Made by a program: the position numbers and the translations under genes. The notes under the pieces were generated by a model. That model did not search any database, was not told the DNA's origin, and worked only from the letters and a program-made list of their open reading frames with translations. Positions 10,901 to 14,932 of a stretch of 24,219 bases of DNA are shown piece by piece (the first letter of the stretch is position 1; each line of letters opens with the position of its first letter). Source of the stretch: an uncultured Candidatus Melainabacteria bacterium (GTDB lineage Bacteria > Cyanobacteriota > Vampirovibrionia > Gastranaerophilales > Gastranaerophilaceae); the NCBI GenBank assembly GCA_934692295.1, contig CAKUTL010000020.1, forward strand, positions 1 through 24,219, read 5' to 3'.

Positions 10901-11997
10901 GAAAGTTTAACATTTTGAACATCTTCTGTATTTATTTCTTTAGCAAGTCTTCTAGCTTCAAATTGGCTATATTTATTTAAAGATTCTGCTTTTGATTTTC
11001 TCACACGCATAGGATAAGAATCTGCATTGAATTCACCCGGTATAAGAATATCTGCACCAACTTGAGTAATAGCATTTTTACCCTTTTGTGGATTTAAACG
11101 CATTAGTGATTGTTCTTTTACATTAAATTTTTGAGCAATTAATGCCGGAGATTCACCATTTTGAACAGTAGTTTTTGTATTACCCTTACCATCATATTCT
11201 GCATATCTCTTTACACCATTTACTTCTGTTTCTTGAGCAACACGATGTAATTTATGAGAATCAAAGTCAGCTAGATTTGTACCATTATATAATGTAGAAA
11301 CTTTTTTACCGTCAATTTTTACTTTATCTTCTTTTATATATTCAGAACCAATAATAACAGTTGTTTCAGTTCCATCTCTTGAAATTGTTTTACGACTAAT
11401 AAAATCTTCTTGGTCAACATTCCCATATTTATCTGTTTCTAAAGCTGTGGTGATAATTTTATTTTTCCCACCATCTATTGTTTCAACTGTTACAGATGGG
11501 AACGGTATGTTTTCTGTTGGTTCGTTATATGTAAACTTAGTTACAGAACTAACGTTGCCGTTCTGCTTTTTGATTTGTTTAACAGGCTTGCCATTTTCAT
11601 AACTTACAACGGTTTCGATTTTATTACCATTTGAATCTGTTTGAGTAACAGTTGCTTCTACTACTTCGTCACCATTTTTTACAACGGCAACTTCATTGCC
11701 ATTTCTATCGGTCGTAATTTCTTTTTCAGGTTCTTTTGTTGCAGTAGTAGTGACACCATGTTCAACTGTGACTCCTGCCATATCGTTTGAAGTAGTAGAA
11801 CTCCCAAATATTTGCCCTGTATAAGCAGACTTGTTTTGAGGCTTAACAAGATTTTCAAATCCCGGATAGGCAACACCATTTGTTTGCATGTCTTTTTGAA
11901 TAAATAACATAATCTGTTCATCTGATTTATTTTCCAGATGATGACTTGCTTTATATTCTTGTATAAATTGTTTTTGTTGTATGTTGAATTCTGTCAT
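1912..11997 (-). CDS. Giant multidomain protein: LysM, zinc metalloprotease-like, tandem GHKL ATPase/HExxH modules
   Basis: A single uninterrupted 3361-residue reading frame. In order: a repetitive beta-rich N-terminus (about 80-275); a LysM-like domain (about 280-320, NGES...ALIAQKF...LMRLNP...ILIPG); a hydrophobic Gly/Ala-rich stretch (about 746-816, and again near 856-940); a gluzincin-like metalloprotease domain with HEFVH (His1250, Glu1251, His1254) and RAEMLADE (Glu1316 the likely third ligand); a long mainly helical region (about 1400-2100); then two related modules (about 2117-2660 and 2813-3361), each with a GHKL-type ATP-binding fold and a C-terminal part that in copy 1 carries HEISH (His2600, Glu2601, His2604). 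No N-terminal signal peptide is visible. LysM suggests contact with peptidoglycan, the hydrophobic stretch membrane contact, but location and target are inference. It could be a secreted or surface effector, or an intracellular conflict-type protein. The start has AGGTAG six bases upstream. Expression may be controlled by the inverted-repeat segment just upstream. Confidence 0.9.
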   Translation of the reverse strand: MTEFNIQQKQFIQEYKASHHLENKSDEQIMLFIQKDMQTNGVAYPGFENLVKPQNKSAYTGQIFGSSTTSNDMAGVTVEHGVTTTATKEPEKEITTDRNGNEVAVVKNGDEVVEATVTQTDSNGNKIETVVSYENGKPVKQIKKQNGNVSSVTKFTYNEPTENIPFPSVTVETIDGGKNKIITTALETDKYGNVDQEDFISRKTISRDGTETTVIIGSEYIKEDKVKIDGKKVSTLYNGTNLADFDSHKLHRVAQETEVNGVKRYAEYDGKGNTKTTVQNGESPALIAQKFNVKEQSLMRLNPQKGKNAITQVGADILIPGEFNADSYPMRVRKSKAESLNKYSQFEARRLAKEINTEDVQNVKLSKSYSNVYELAKDNLVKSGVKNPSNQQVNDEANKLILLNGKNVNLKAGASVKVAKSLTNSKQASELTKYGFQASAENRIFFQKFNALNPQQKQNVLSAIQYCKSQKIINPSDIKAKVLETLGINLFDSDKTVPMVAENNFGVMAYQRNSKPISIETFVKDHLKLNIKSEPGKTVLDRLSQVDQAQLNKISAKDFKGFNNKTLDGVASMLETVGVQIRTQAEINVKNNTPRAKAEKEKRAVRTAAAENIALAYDNAINVIKNYQGNQGWMNIGFYREKLGQLLDKVNPTDVATCFDAVIKRLEKEKQFAVSRLKTASANESEFKQAFKNLTGKDYNENAVKNFLAQAQKGGDWSKSYDQAFGDKVVKRATDKVNFQQYVDGAGDIVLMLLGTEAIGKGVAWAGGKVATKLAPYVPKVLSNLGAKGIMTIGNSTVTVGKVVGNMATSAATFTAWDATKNYINLKTKDIQYTGEDAVKEWQTYKEGNIESGKFGAFAGLLNSTVVGKVVNGTMKIFEKPVAKAIQGVAKTLEKGEATGADVMKTFIAKQTPGMIAQTVGAVAEVAGFTMYETANEITKKLLQTDANGERHLPKDLTEEGLTQYLLKKIPEELWKQTKGIGEIKAISKLIFMHKGAVVERERIMNENLSKCEMLGKVKVQKAEVDGAEIYAITTPNGNRKIARSPEDVVAYCNVLMQMDMAMNSKTAATETNPNETKVKTPKELVEKTQTTSPVENVKNKVISEVAKDIKDEGMRLNTPESLDAELVEAEQNPNAPVDNMEAFNLVINGNIGNVLKAQYDNASNVFKDIAKKYSSELDQLEKQYGNDKKLFAEKFTEFLADKLGVKGIEPEIVFRDTGDADGFFDWPTGKLVVNSKLNNSKDIQSMIAHEFVHVMQFKDMIANKGAKKAISSILMHTNNGKYITAEAVNLAKFNGEDWNSISAAEQQMYKEVRAEMLADEVMEANKGLVDFAQKNPISKGSLNEYLSRIYQNEYENMKTDVNSPEYYEQVIENEAYYLGSGQLGLNLKGSIHFADTKTSTPTNKSGVNVPKGVLQSEITSENFEQQKADFIKEFNEKLGEYAQYNIKKIENISTPEDLAAVKEFWEWTNSEEGKKQFRDSYDIIDKINAKNIADFKELVETINGKKDLSDDIKSDLLYGTIAEESLKETKEFIQGIEPSDLTKLNDLESFDRAMLSGSSEEQKAKLDFYKEIKTGKYDSIIKDDNIFKHVLSVGYSVEKTKSLYDTFAGENISKECFAKIQEGLENSDVNAIKQLYSQVKDLLDNNSDISWIMFRNLKQEDIPAKIEIINTLKSTKATNEEICEILHKTNKDNLDIAKDLVQKAFANGDEKAEKYNIVIILNKLTRGVYSKEFVEKNAEALLHLDGTCIRRTTETNLELASKISENKEISSYQVDMMLNYATDKERTQKLIDNLNNGYTKLSEFEVMNQLRMDFIELIKKHLPPERLQELERKFSNDKETFEDMLLQQAFKLKGVELSPAEEKVVNDITRISPPLTIGGTVLYGVKSGLERYFEDRNRIIRDLNNSLEDAPYKDEATKQQTLAKFNDLYPRLSTSELATIKNIYFQLPPKERLNIDYSLIAKREIVPLLKGTQNYDADVIEKALEFLNCSDAEFKQKKHNLETRRPELRNEYKFSEWKRILNMPEAEFNKLKTPFELRTETPVDIKAYEAQMREKMADRITYDPIEAAELIERAEKNQSLRNEMFGNDYVPDKINAFEKLPKKAPVAVTPLPEAGKLMRELRNTGHVKLSIPNEGGVKVKPYDAVIHPEDDYRLNVTQDAGIKIRYGTKLQWSNFKIARDLLQNYYDGHGHTLEGVNIEVNKTADGKYKIKISGESSWDYSHLDQMGSSTKHDPLDAGGYGEGTRAVAVSLLSKADITNVKYASGDWAMTYGRSSDDLKSAYMTQTLSKNSENVKGSTVEFETENADIAHKLLEAKDYFYHPHNPDFKNLDFENEFFGFKLKDDGAKGNIYLIQRYETGGESNNGLRGATIVFKTQPNHPTLVEKSGGEQFELGTGVDRAQIPSYDVNRILSRYVKTMTDEELTQTISSMEKVWGESGTEKDRLNDMYVPFVKEAHRRGLGIDFKDSHYVYLDKPSTSSYDMAKNLGYKIADKSMKDVGMQSFYAKDESKLPHQPTEEQSKEIRLLEEGVRILQECTDLSTKDLLNSDEVNKPTYMFSEGDHGTGAEAIIEAGEYQGHWMRDSHLLLQNYVGNLATFLHEISHKSGGDESKVFSRQLTKLQSHITNAIMHNPNAFKKLQTLSKMFDEVRSQEFNKQIPTTEVIQDKSFTPEQYKQHIDNLLSVTPEYREYVEPELDKKNTEPKTFSKTMKFKSFEENRKLTSRFNIAGIKRFAKSFIHKILRHKPSKVEEDGGRILGDDDFASFTIDAGVAHFDKPIAKAQKPAKEEKHYKYEEFTPSKHESYTTLKSSDSMMKELEEKGSVALSIPNAGGLKPKISDTPSVEKDNDFNKTVSAQMTLSYAKKRNWSNEKIARDLMQNFYDGNGHTLEGVDLKVKQNDDGTYTIRIDGKGIYNYEHLKRLGGSDKDNPKDAGGFGEGSRIIAGSLLAKGTARVRFACKDWQMDFTTAENARTHEEGVMRTLTKNEAQLDGNYVEFDTNDKELVEKIMDSKNYFYSPNNPDFRDLDIENEFFGFKVSPDKNGNLYYIQRFQTPDKKMDNGLQNMTLIFKQAAFGENFQNKGGYTIDLNTTRDRMAIEAEQMSELTRAYAKTLPDADLVKAISALEPIFTSDNCNSEKFRRENKANNLSYQFAQSIIHEAASRGIKLDFEDKKIVYVQESSEWRTNLSSKEEAFFKKEGYIFANMGTELGIEDAESLYAKLHRPHSIKPTEQQAKQLQILNEAVKLITSNDKMGLFPDEGTQLYAFDETSNIESSTGYYAAVNSKNLDGVFIHTNILKIESFPTMLTNVLCEMLEDQTNKALSSYSYNQTELIRSQLNTLISQPQIVEKLNILEQMYKEQQK
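1915..3561 (-). repeat. Duplicated GHKL/HExxH module, copy 2 (within giant gene)
   Basis: Residues about 2813-3361. It opens with LSIPNAGG, has ARDLMQNFYDG (Asp2875, Asn2879), a good G1 box DGKGI (Asp2908) and a lid DAGGFGEGSR. N-box to G1 spacing is 29 residues, identical to copy 1. The position of copy 1 HEISH reads CEMLE (Cys3310 to Glu3314), so the zinc site is lost. Confidence 0.8.
4018..5649 (-). repeat. Duplicated GHKL/HExxH module, copy 1 (within giant gene)
   Basis: Residues about 2117-2660. It opens with LSIPNEGG, has an N-box-like ARDLLQNYYDG (Asp2181, Asn2185), a lid-like DAGGYGEGTR, then a middle domain and HEISHKSGGDES. At the position of the GHKL G1 Asp it has Ser2214 (SGESSW), so the usual adenine contact is missing. 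The HExxH is intact. Confidence 0.8.
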
Positions 11998-12012
11998 CTA
12001 CTACCTGTATGG

Positions 12013-12040
12013 ATGTAACACAATTTCTATTGTGTTACAT
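12013..12040 (+). repeat. Inverted-repeat recombination site, left (IRL), dif-like 11+6+11
   Basis: A 28-bp site made of arm ATGTAACACAA, spacer TTTCTA and the exact reverse-complement arm TTGTGTTACAT. It lies 16 bp upstream of the giant gene start. Its reverse complement matches the right site at 12253-12280 in 25 of 28 positions, including the asymmetric spacer. Confidence 0.7.
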
Positions 12041-12164
12041 AAAAAGCATAATTATACCTTATAGTCATAGACTACTACTATATATAACGTCATTTTTTCT
12101 GAAAACTTGAATGATTTTTGAAAAACTGTTACAAATGGAGGATATTTGTAAAGATTTTATATTT

Positions 12165-12193
12165 ATAATATATACTTTTTGAATCAAATTCAA
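12165..12193 (-). promoter_or_regulatory. Candidate promoter facing the giant gene
   Basis: On the minus strand, TTGAAT (12193-12188), 17 bases, then TATTAT (12170-12165). The transcript would start near 12158 and have a leader of about 160 nt containing the 12129-12151 dyad and IRL. In the orientation given here the giant gene would therefore be ON. Confidence 0.5.
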
Positions 12194-12206
12194 GAACTAA
12201 TATTTT
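12179..12206 (+). promoter_or_regulatory. Candidate divergent promoter facing away from the giant gene
   Basis: TTGAAT (12179-12184), 16 bases, then TATTTT (12201-12206). Its -35 forms a palindrome with the opposite -35 (TTGAAT-CAA-ATTCAA). It is weaker than the minus-strand promoter. Confidence 0.3.
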
Positions 12207-12236
12207 TTGTATACTGTAAATCTATCATCTGAAAAC

Positions 12237-12296
12237 CAATATGTTACATAACTCGTAACACAATAGAAAATGTGTTACATGTTTGGTAACATATTG
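12237..12296. repeat. Outer 11-bp arms nested around IRR
   Basis: CAATATGTTAC (12237-12247) and its exact reverse complement GTAACATATTG (12286-12296) share the centre of symmetry of IRR (12266.5). They resemble the core arms and may be accessory recombinase-binding sites. IRL lacks them. Confidence 0.55.
12253..12280 (-). repeat. Inverted-repeat recombination site, right (IRR), dif-like 11+6+11
   Basis: Arm TCGTAACACAA, spacer TAGAAA, arm ATGTGTTACAT. The spacer is the exact reverse complement of the IRL spacer, which sets the two sites in opposite orientation and predicts inversion rather than deletion. Confidence 0.7.
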
Positions 12297-12302
12297 AGGA
12301 TA

Positions 12303-12343
12303 GAAAAAGTAGGCTAAAATATAGAATAGCACTTAATTATAGC
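12303..12343 (-). terminator. Weak candidate terminator of the tyrosine recombinase gene
   Basis: On the minus strand, GCTATAAT (12343-12336) can pair with ATTTTAGC (12320-12313) with one mismatch, followed by CTAC and a short T-run at 12308-12304. It overlaps the recombinase stop codon. If real, it would keep recombinase transcripts out of the giant gene. Confidence 0.35.
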
Positions 12344-12882
12344 TTAAACGTGTTTAAATTTTTGTCAATTATGTCCTGATTAATTCCAATGTATCTTAAA
12401 GTTACAGATGGTGAGGAATGATTTAGAATACTTTGCAAAAGTGCGATGTCTTTTTTCTCTTTGTAAAAATGATATCCGAAAGTTTTTCTTAGCGTGTGCG
12501 TACCGATTCTTGCAGTTATTCCTGCTTTTTCACAAGCTTGGCTAATAATTCGATAGGCTTGAACCCTTGTTATAGCGTTTTCACCTCTTTGAGAGCAAAA
12601 TAACCACTCATCAGAAGATTTTTCAGTAATGTATTCTTTCAAAGGTGCTTTAAATGATTCAGTAATCGGAAATTTCCGGTACTTACCTGTTTTCTGCTCT
12701 TTTACTTCAATATATCGCTTGCCACGCACATCTGACACTTTTAGTTTCAGAATATCTGAAATCCTTAATCCGCTATTAATTCCCATCAGAAATAACATGT
12801 AATCTCTAAACCCATTCTCTTTAAGAATTACTTTAACCAACTCAATTTTGCGCTTATCCCTTATTGGTTCAACAAATTCCAT
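12337..12882 (-). CDS. Small tyrosine recombinase (catalytic domain only), candidate DNA invertase
   Basis: At 181 residues this is nearly a bare catalytic domain, the size of FimB/FimE-type invertases, and lacks the N-terminal SAM-like domain of full integrases. All catalytic positions are visible: Arg40 (SGLRISD), a beta-hairpin Lys at 64 or 67, His129 and Arg132 (HTLRKTFG), His155 (LNHSSPS) and nucleophile Tyr164 (LRYIG). Family members cut and rejoin two short sites through a 3'-phosphotyrosine link. It reads toward, and ends 57 bp from, the inverted dif-like sites upstream of the giant gene, which makes those sites its probable substrate. The start has AGGAG seven bases upstream. It appears to have its own promoter. 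A role in moving an element cannot be excluded, but separate integrase machinery is present at 15816-16829. Confidence 0.92.
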   Translation of the reverse strand: MEFVEPIRDKRKIELVKVILKENGFRDYMLFLMGINSGLRISDILKLKVSDVRGKRYIEVKEQKTGKYRKFPITESFKAPLKEYITEKSSDEWLFCSQRGENAITRVQAYRIISQACEKAGITARIGTHTLRKTFGYHFYKEKKDIALLQSILNHSSPSVTLRYIGINQDIIDKNLNTFKL

Positions 12883-12900
12883 TTTTTAACTCCTTTTTAC

Positions 12901-12929
12901 TTTATACCGATACAAGGATTATTACGCAA
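12901..12929 (-). promoter_or_regulatory. Candidate promoter of the small tyrosine recombinase
   Basis: On the minus strand, TTGCGT (12929-12924), 17 bases, TATAAA (12906-12901), 19 bp upstream of the start codon. It lies just after the 12948-12977 terminator, so the recombinase is probably its own transcription unit. Confidence 0.5.
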
Positions 12930-12940
12930 AAATTTGAAAT

Positions 12941-12977
12941 AAAAAAACAGGAGAGCCCCCCTAGTAAATCTCTCCTG
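12941..12977 (-). terminator. Rho-independent terminator of the 55-residue coiled-coil gene
   Basis: Perfect 8-bp stem CAGGAGAG/CTCTCCTG (12948-12955 with 12970-12977), followed on the minus strand by seven T's. It lies 35 bp after the stop codon of the small gene. Confidence 0.8.
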
Positions 12978-13011
12978 AGAAAATTTTACCCTAGAATCTA
13001 ACAAGAAATGT

Positions 13012-13179
13012 TTAGACAAAATTTTCAATTAACAAAGTCTTTTTCTGTTTATATAAATCGTCAAGTCTTTTTTGTATCCTAATTTCTTCTTCAAGTTTGA
13101 AGTATTCTATTTTCTGTAACTCTATTTCATGTCGTTTTTCTTCTAACTTGATTTCTAAGGAAATAATCTTATCATTCAT
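13012..13179 (-). CDS. Small coiled-coil protein, 55 residues, function unknown
   Basis: The frame begins MNDKIISLEIKLEEKRHEIE and ends LLIENFV. It is almost entirely charged heptad-like helix rich in Glu, Lys and Ile/Leu, so a coiled coil is likely; there are no membrane segments, cysteines or recognisable motifs. A Shine-Dalgarno GAGGTAG sits just before the ATG and a strong terminator follows the stop, so I believe it is translated. A promoter candidate lies at 13227-13200 (TTGCTG, 16 bases, TATACA). It stands between the small recombinase and the divergent ATPase gene. It could be an accessory or regulatory partner of either; this is a guess from position only. Confidence 0.65.
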   Translation of the reverse strand: MNDKIISLEIKLEEKRHEIELQKIEYFKLEEEIRIQKRLDDLYKQKKTLLIENFV

Positions 13180-13339
13180 CTGCTACCTCAAATCTTATCT
13201 GTATATTTTAATTAAAAAATTCAGCAAATATTTTGGACAGTTGACTGTCCGATTTTGAGTTCGTAAGAGTGTACTTTAACGAACAGTTGATTTTTGCTTA
13301 GAATTCTGTTTGTAAATCTTCCAACTTACACTTTACGAA

Positions 13340-13369
13340 TGTTCGCATAAAATCTTGACTTTTACGAAT
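13340..13369 (+). repeat. 30-bp shared upstream element, copy 1
   Basis: Starts TGTTCGCATAAAAT and ends TTGACTTTTACGAAT. It matches 14858-14887 in 29 of 30 positions and contains an imperfect dyad (TTCGCATAAAA against TTTTACGAA). Confidence 0.75.
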
Positions 13370-13413
13370 AGTATTGAAATTTATTCGTCAGTACAAATCA
13401 TTAAAAGATATAA

Positions 13414-13440
13414 AGTTTTTTGCCATAAGAGCAAAAAACT
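13414..13440. promoter_or_regulatory. Perfect 10-bp dyad, candidate operator of the ATPase gene
   Basis: AGTTTTTTGC (13414-13423) and GCAAAAAACT (13431-13440) are exact reverse complements. A third copy, GTTTTTTGC, lies at 13456-13464 inside the promoter spacer. Binding there would block the promoter. A hairpin terminator is less likely because no T-run follows. Confidence 0.5.
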
Positions 13441-13441
13441 A

Positions 13442-13470
13442 TTGAAAATTATAATGTTTTTTGCTATACT
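13442..13470 (+). promoter_or_regulatory. Promoter of the AAA_14/DUF4143 ATPase
   Basis: TTGAAA (13442-13447), 17 bases, TATACT (13465-13470), 19 bp before the start codon. Confidence 0.7.
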
Positions 13471-13489
13471 ATAGAAAAGGAAATTTTAT

Positions 13490-14698
13490 ATGATTAATCG
13501 ACCAATATATTTAAACAAGTTAATTTCATTTAAAGACCACGAAGCAATTAAAGTTATTACCGGAATTAGACGTTGTGGCAAATCCAGCATACTTGCTTTG
13601 TTTGCCGAATATCTTAAATCTACAGGGGTAAGCAACGATAATATATTGCAGATAAACTTTGAAGATTTGCAATATGGCAATATGACTTATTTAGAATTGA
13701 ACAACTTCATAAAAGAAAAATTAGATTCAACAGAAGGTAAATTCTACATATTACTTGATGAAATTCAAAAGATTGATAAGTGGGAACTTGCTGTAAATTC
13801 TTTAAGATTGGACAATAGAACTGACATTTACATTACAGGCTCTAATGCTTATATGCTATCTTCCCAACTTTCAACTTATTTGTCCGGAAGATATGTTGAG
13901 ATAAAAATGCAACCGCTATCATTTAAGGAATATTTGGATTTCTACAAAGACAGTGATATTAGTAGAGAAGCGAAGTTCAATAATTACCTCAAATATGGTG
14001 GAATGCCAGGTCTTGCGATTTTTAAATTTAACGAACCTCAAATTATTCAGATGTTGGACGGTATTTTTTCAACAGTATTGATGAAAGATATTATTGAACA
14101 GGCTGATGTTAGAGACCCTGCGTTAATTACAAAGATAACAAAATTCCTTGCAGATAATGTTGGAAATAATGTTTCCATTAACAAAATAAAAAATACACTT
14201 ATTTCTCAAAACGTTATTTCTAAAGGAATGAAACCTAGCACAATAGATAATTACATAATGCTGTTAGAAAATGCTTTTGTGTTTTATAATGCAAACCGCT
14301 ATGATATCAAAGGAAAAGAGTACCTAAAAACTCAAGGTAAGTATTATATGGTTGATACAGGTTTGAGAAATTATTTTATCGGATTTAGGGGTGAAGATAG
14401 AGGACATTTGATTGAAAATGTTGTTTATATGGAATTACTACATCGTGGGTACAATGTTTCTATCGGCAAAATTAATAACAAAGAGGTTGATTTTGTAGCT
14501 ACAAAATTCAATGATAAATTATATGTCCAAGTAACAGATTCTTTGATGGAAGATTCTACACGAGTTCGTGAATTTGCTTCATTGAAAGCTATTAATGATA
14601 ACTTTGAGAAGATTATATTAACCCTAGATAATGTGTTTGTTGGTACTAATGATGAAGGGATTAAAGTATTAAATTTAATTGATTGGCTAGTTTCGTAA
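13490..14698 (+). CDS. AAA_14/DUF4143-family ATP-binding protein
   Basis: The protein has 402 residues, normal for this family. Walker A is GIRRCGKSS (25-33, Lys31), Walker B is ILLDEIQ (Asp90-Glu91), and ITGSNA (115-120) fits sensor 1. The C-terminal DUF4143 part, with VDTGLRNYF, ENVVYMEL, KEVDFVA and YVQVT, has the layout of a PD-(D/E)xK-like fold, but the Lys of a working nuclease is not evident (VQVT). The family is abundant in gut bacteria and archaea and its role is largely unknown. AAGGAAA precedes the ATG. The promoter carries a repeated dyad suggesting repression. It shares a 30-bp upstream element with the serine recombinase gene downstream, which suggests they belong to one element or regulon. 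Confidence 0.92.
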   Translation: MINRPIYLNKLISFKDHEAIKVITGIRRCGKSSILALFAEYLKSTGVSNDNILQINFEDLQYGNMTYLELNNFIKEKLDSTEGKFYILLDEIQKIDKWELAVNSLRLDNRTDIYITGSNAYMLSSQLSTYLSGRYVEIKMQPLSFKEYLDFYKDSDISREAKFNNYLKYGGMPGLAIFKFNEPQIIQMLDGIFSTVLMKDIIEQADVRDPALITKITKFLADNVGNNVSINKIKNTLISQNVISKGMKPSTIDNYIMLLENAFVFYNANRYDIKGKEYLKTQGKYYMVDTGLRNYFIGFRGEDRGHLIENVVYMELLHRGYNVSIGKINNKEVDFVATKFNDKLYVQVTDSLMEDSTRVREFASLKAINDNFEKIILTLDNVFVGTNDEGIKVLNLIDWLVS

Positions 14699-14857
14699 CA
14701 AAGAATCTGTATACTCTCTGTGTATTTTTACAAGATTCATGAGATGGTGTAGAGTTCATGATTAGAAGATAACTATATCTATAATCCACATTTTTTACAC
14801 GACTTTTTGTTTGATTTACACCCTTTTGACAAAATATATCTACATTATAAAAAATAG

Positions 14858-14887
14858 TGTTCGCATAAAATATTGACTTTTACGAAT
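14858..14887 (+). repeat. 30-bp shared upstream element, copy 2
   Basis: Matches 13340-13369 with one mismatch. It contains TTGACT (14873-14878) followed 16 bases later by TAGACT, a possible promoter for the serine recombinase operon. Confidence 0.75.
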
Positions 14888-14932
14888 GGCGCGTTAGACT
14901 GTAGATGCTAAAACTCAAGCAGGGAGATGAAT

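Larger units (their letters stand above)
12041..12252. promoter_or_regulatory. Putative invertible promoter segment
   Basis: A 212-bp gene-free segment between the two inverted 28-bp sites (240 bp centre to centre). It has no open reading frame of note and is very AT-rich. It holds promoter-like sequences in both directions and a perfect 8-bp dyad, TTACAAAT/ATTTGTAA, at 12129-12151. Inversion would swap which promoter faces the giant gene. The function is inferred from architecture and the recombinase gene next to it. Confidence 0.6.
13200..13489. promoter_or_regulatory. Divergent regulatory region with several dyads
   Basis: The region between the coiled-coil gene and the ATPase gene has no gene but is dense in symmetric sites. 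A 16-bp perfect palindrome, GGACAG-TTGA-CTGTCC, is at 13235-13250. Sites related to TTCGTAA or its complement TTACGAA recur at 13260, 13276, 13333, 13342, 13362 and 13384 (some with a one-base change). A 30-bp element at 13340-13369 recurs upstream of the serine recombinase. Confidence 0.6.

Noticed and set aside
12013..12040. IRL as a rho-independent terminator
   Set aside because: A 12-bp stem is possible, but no T-run follows in the direction of the giant gene, which begins 16 bp later; only an A-run lies on the other side. An extra effect on the mRNA leader is possible.
14703..14738. Hairpin GAATCT...AGATTC after the ATPase gene as a terminator
   Set aside because: The outer arms are only 6 bp, the inner pairing is weak, and no T-run follows.
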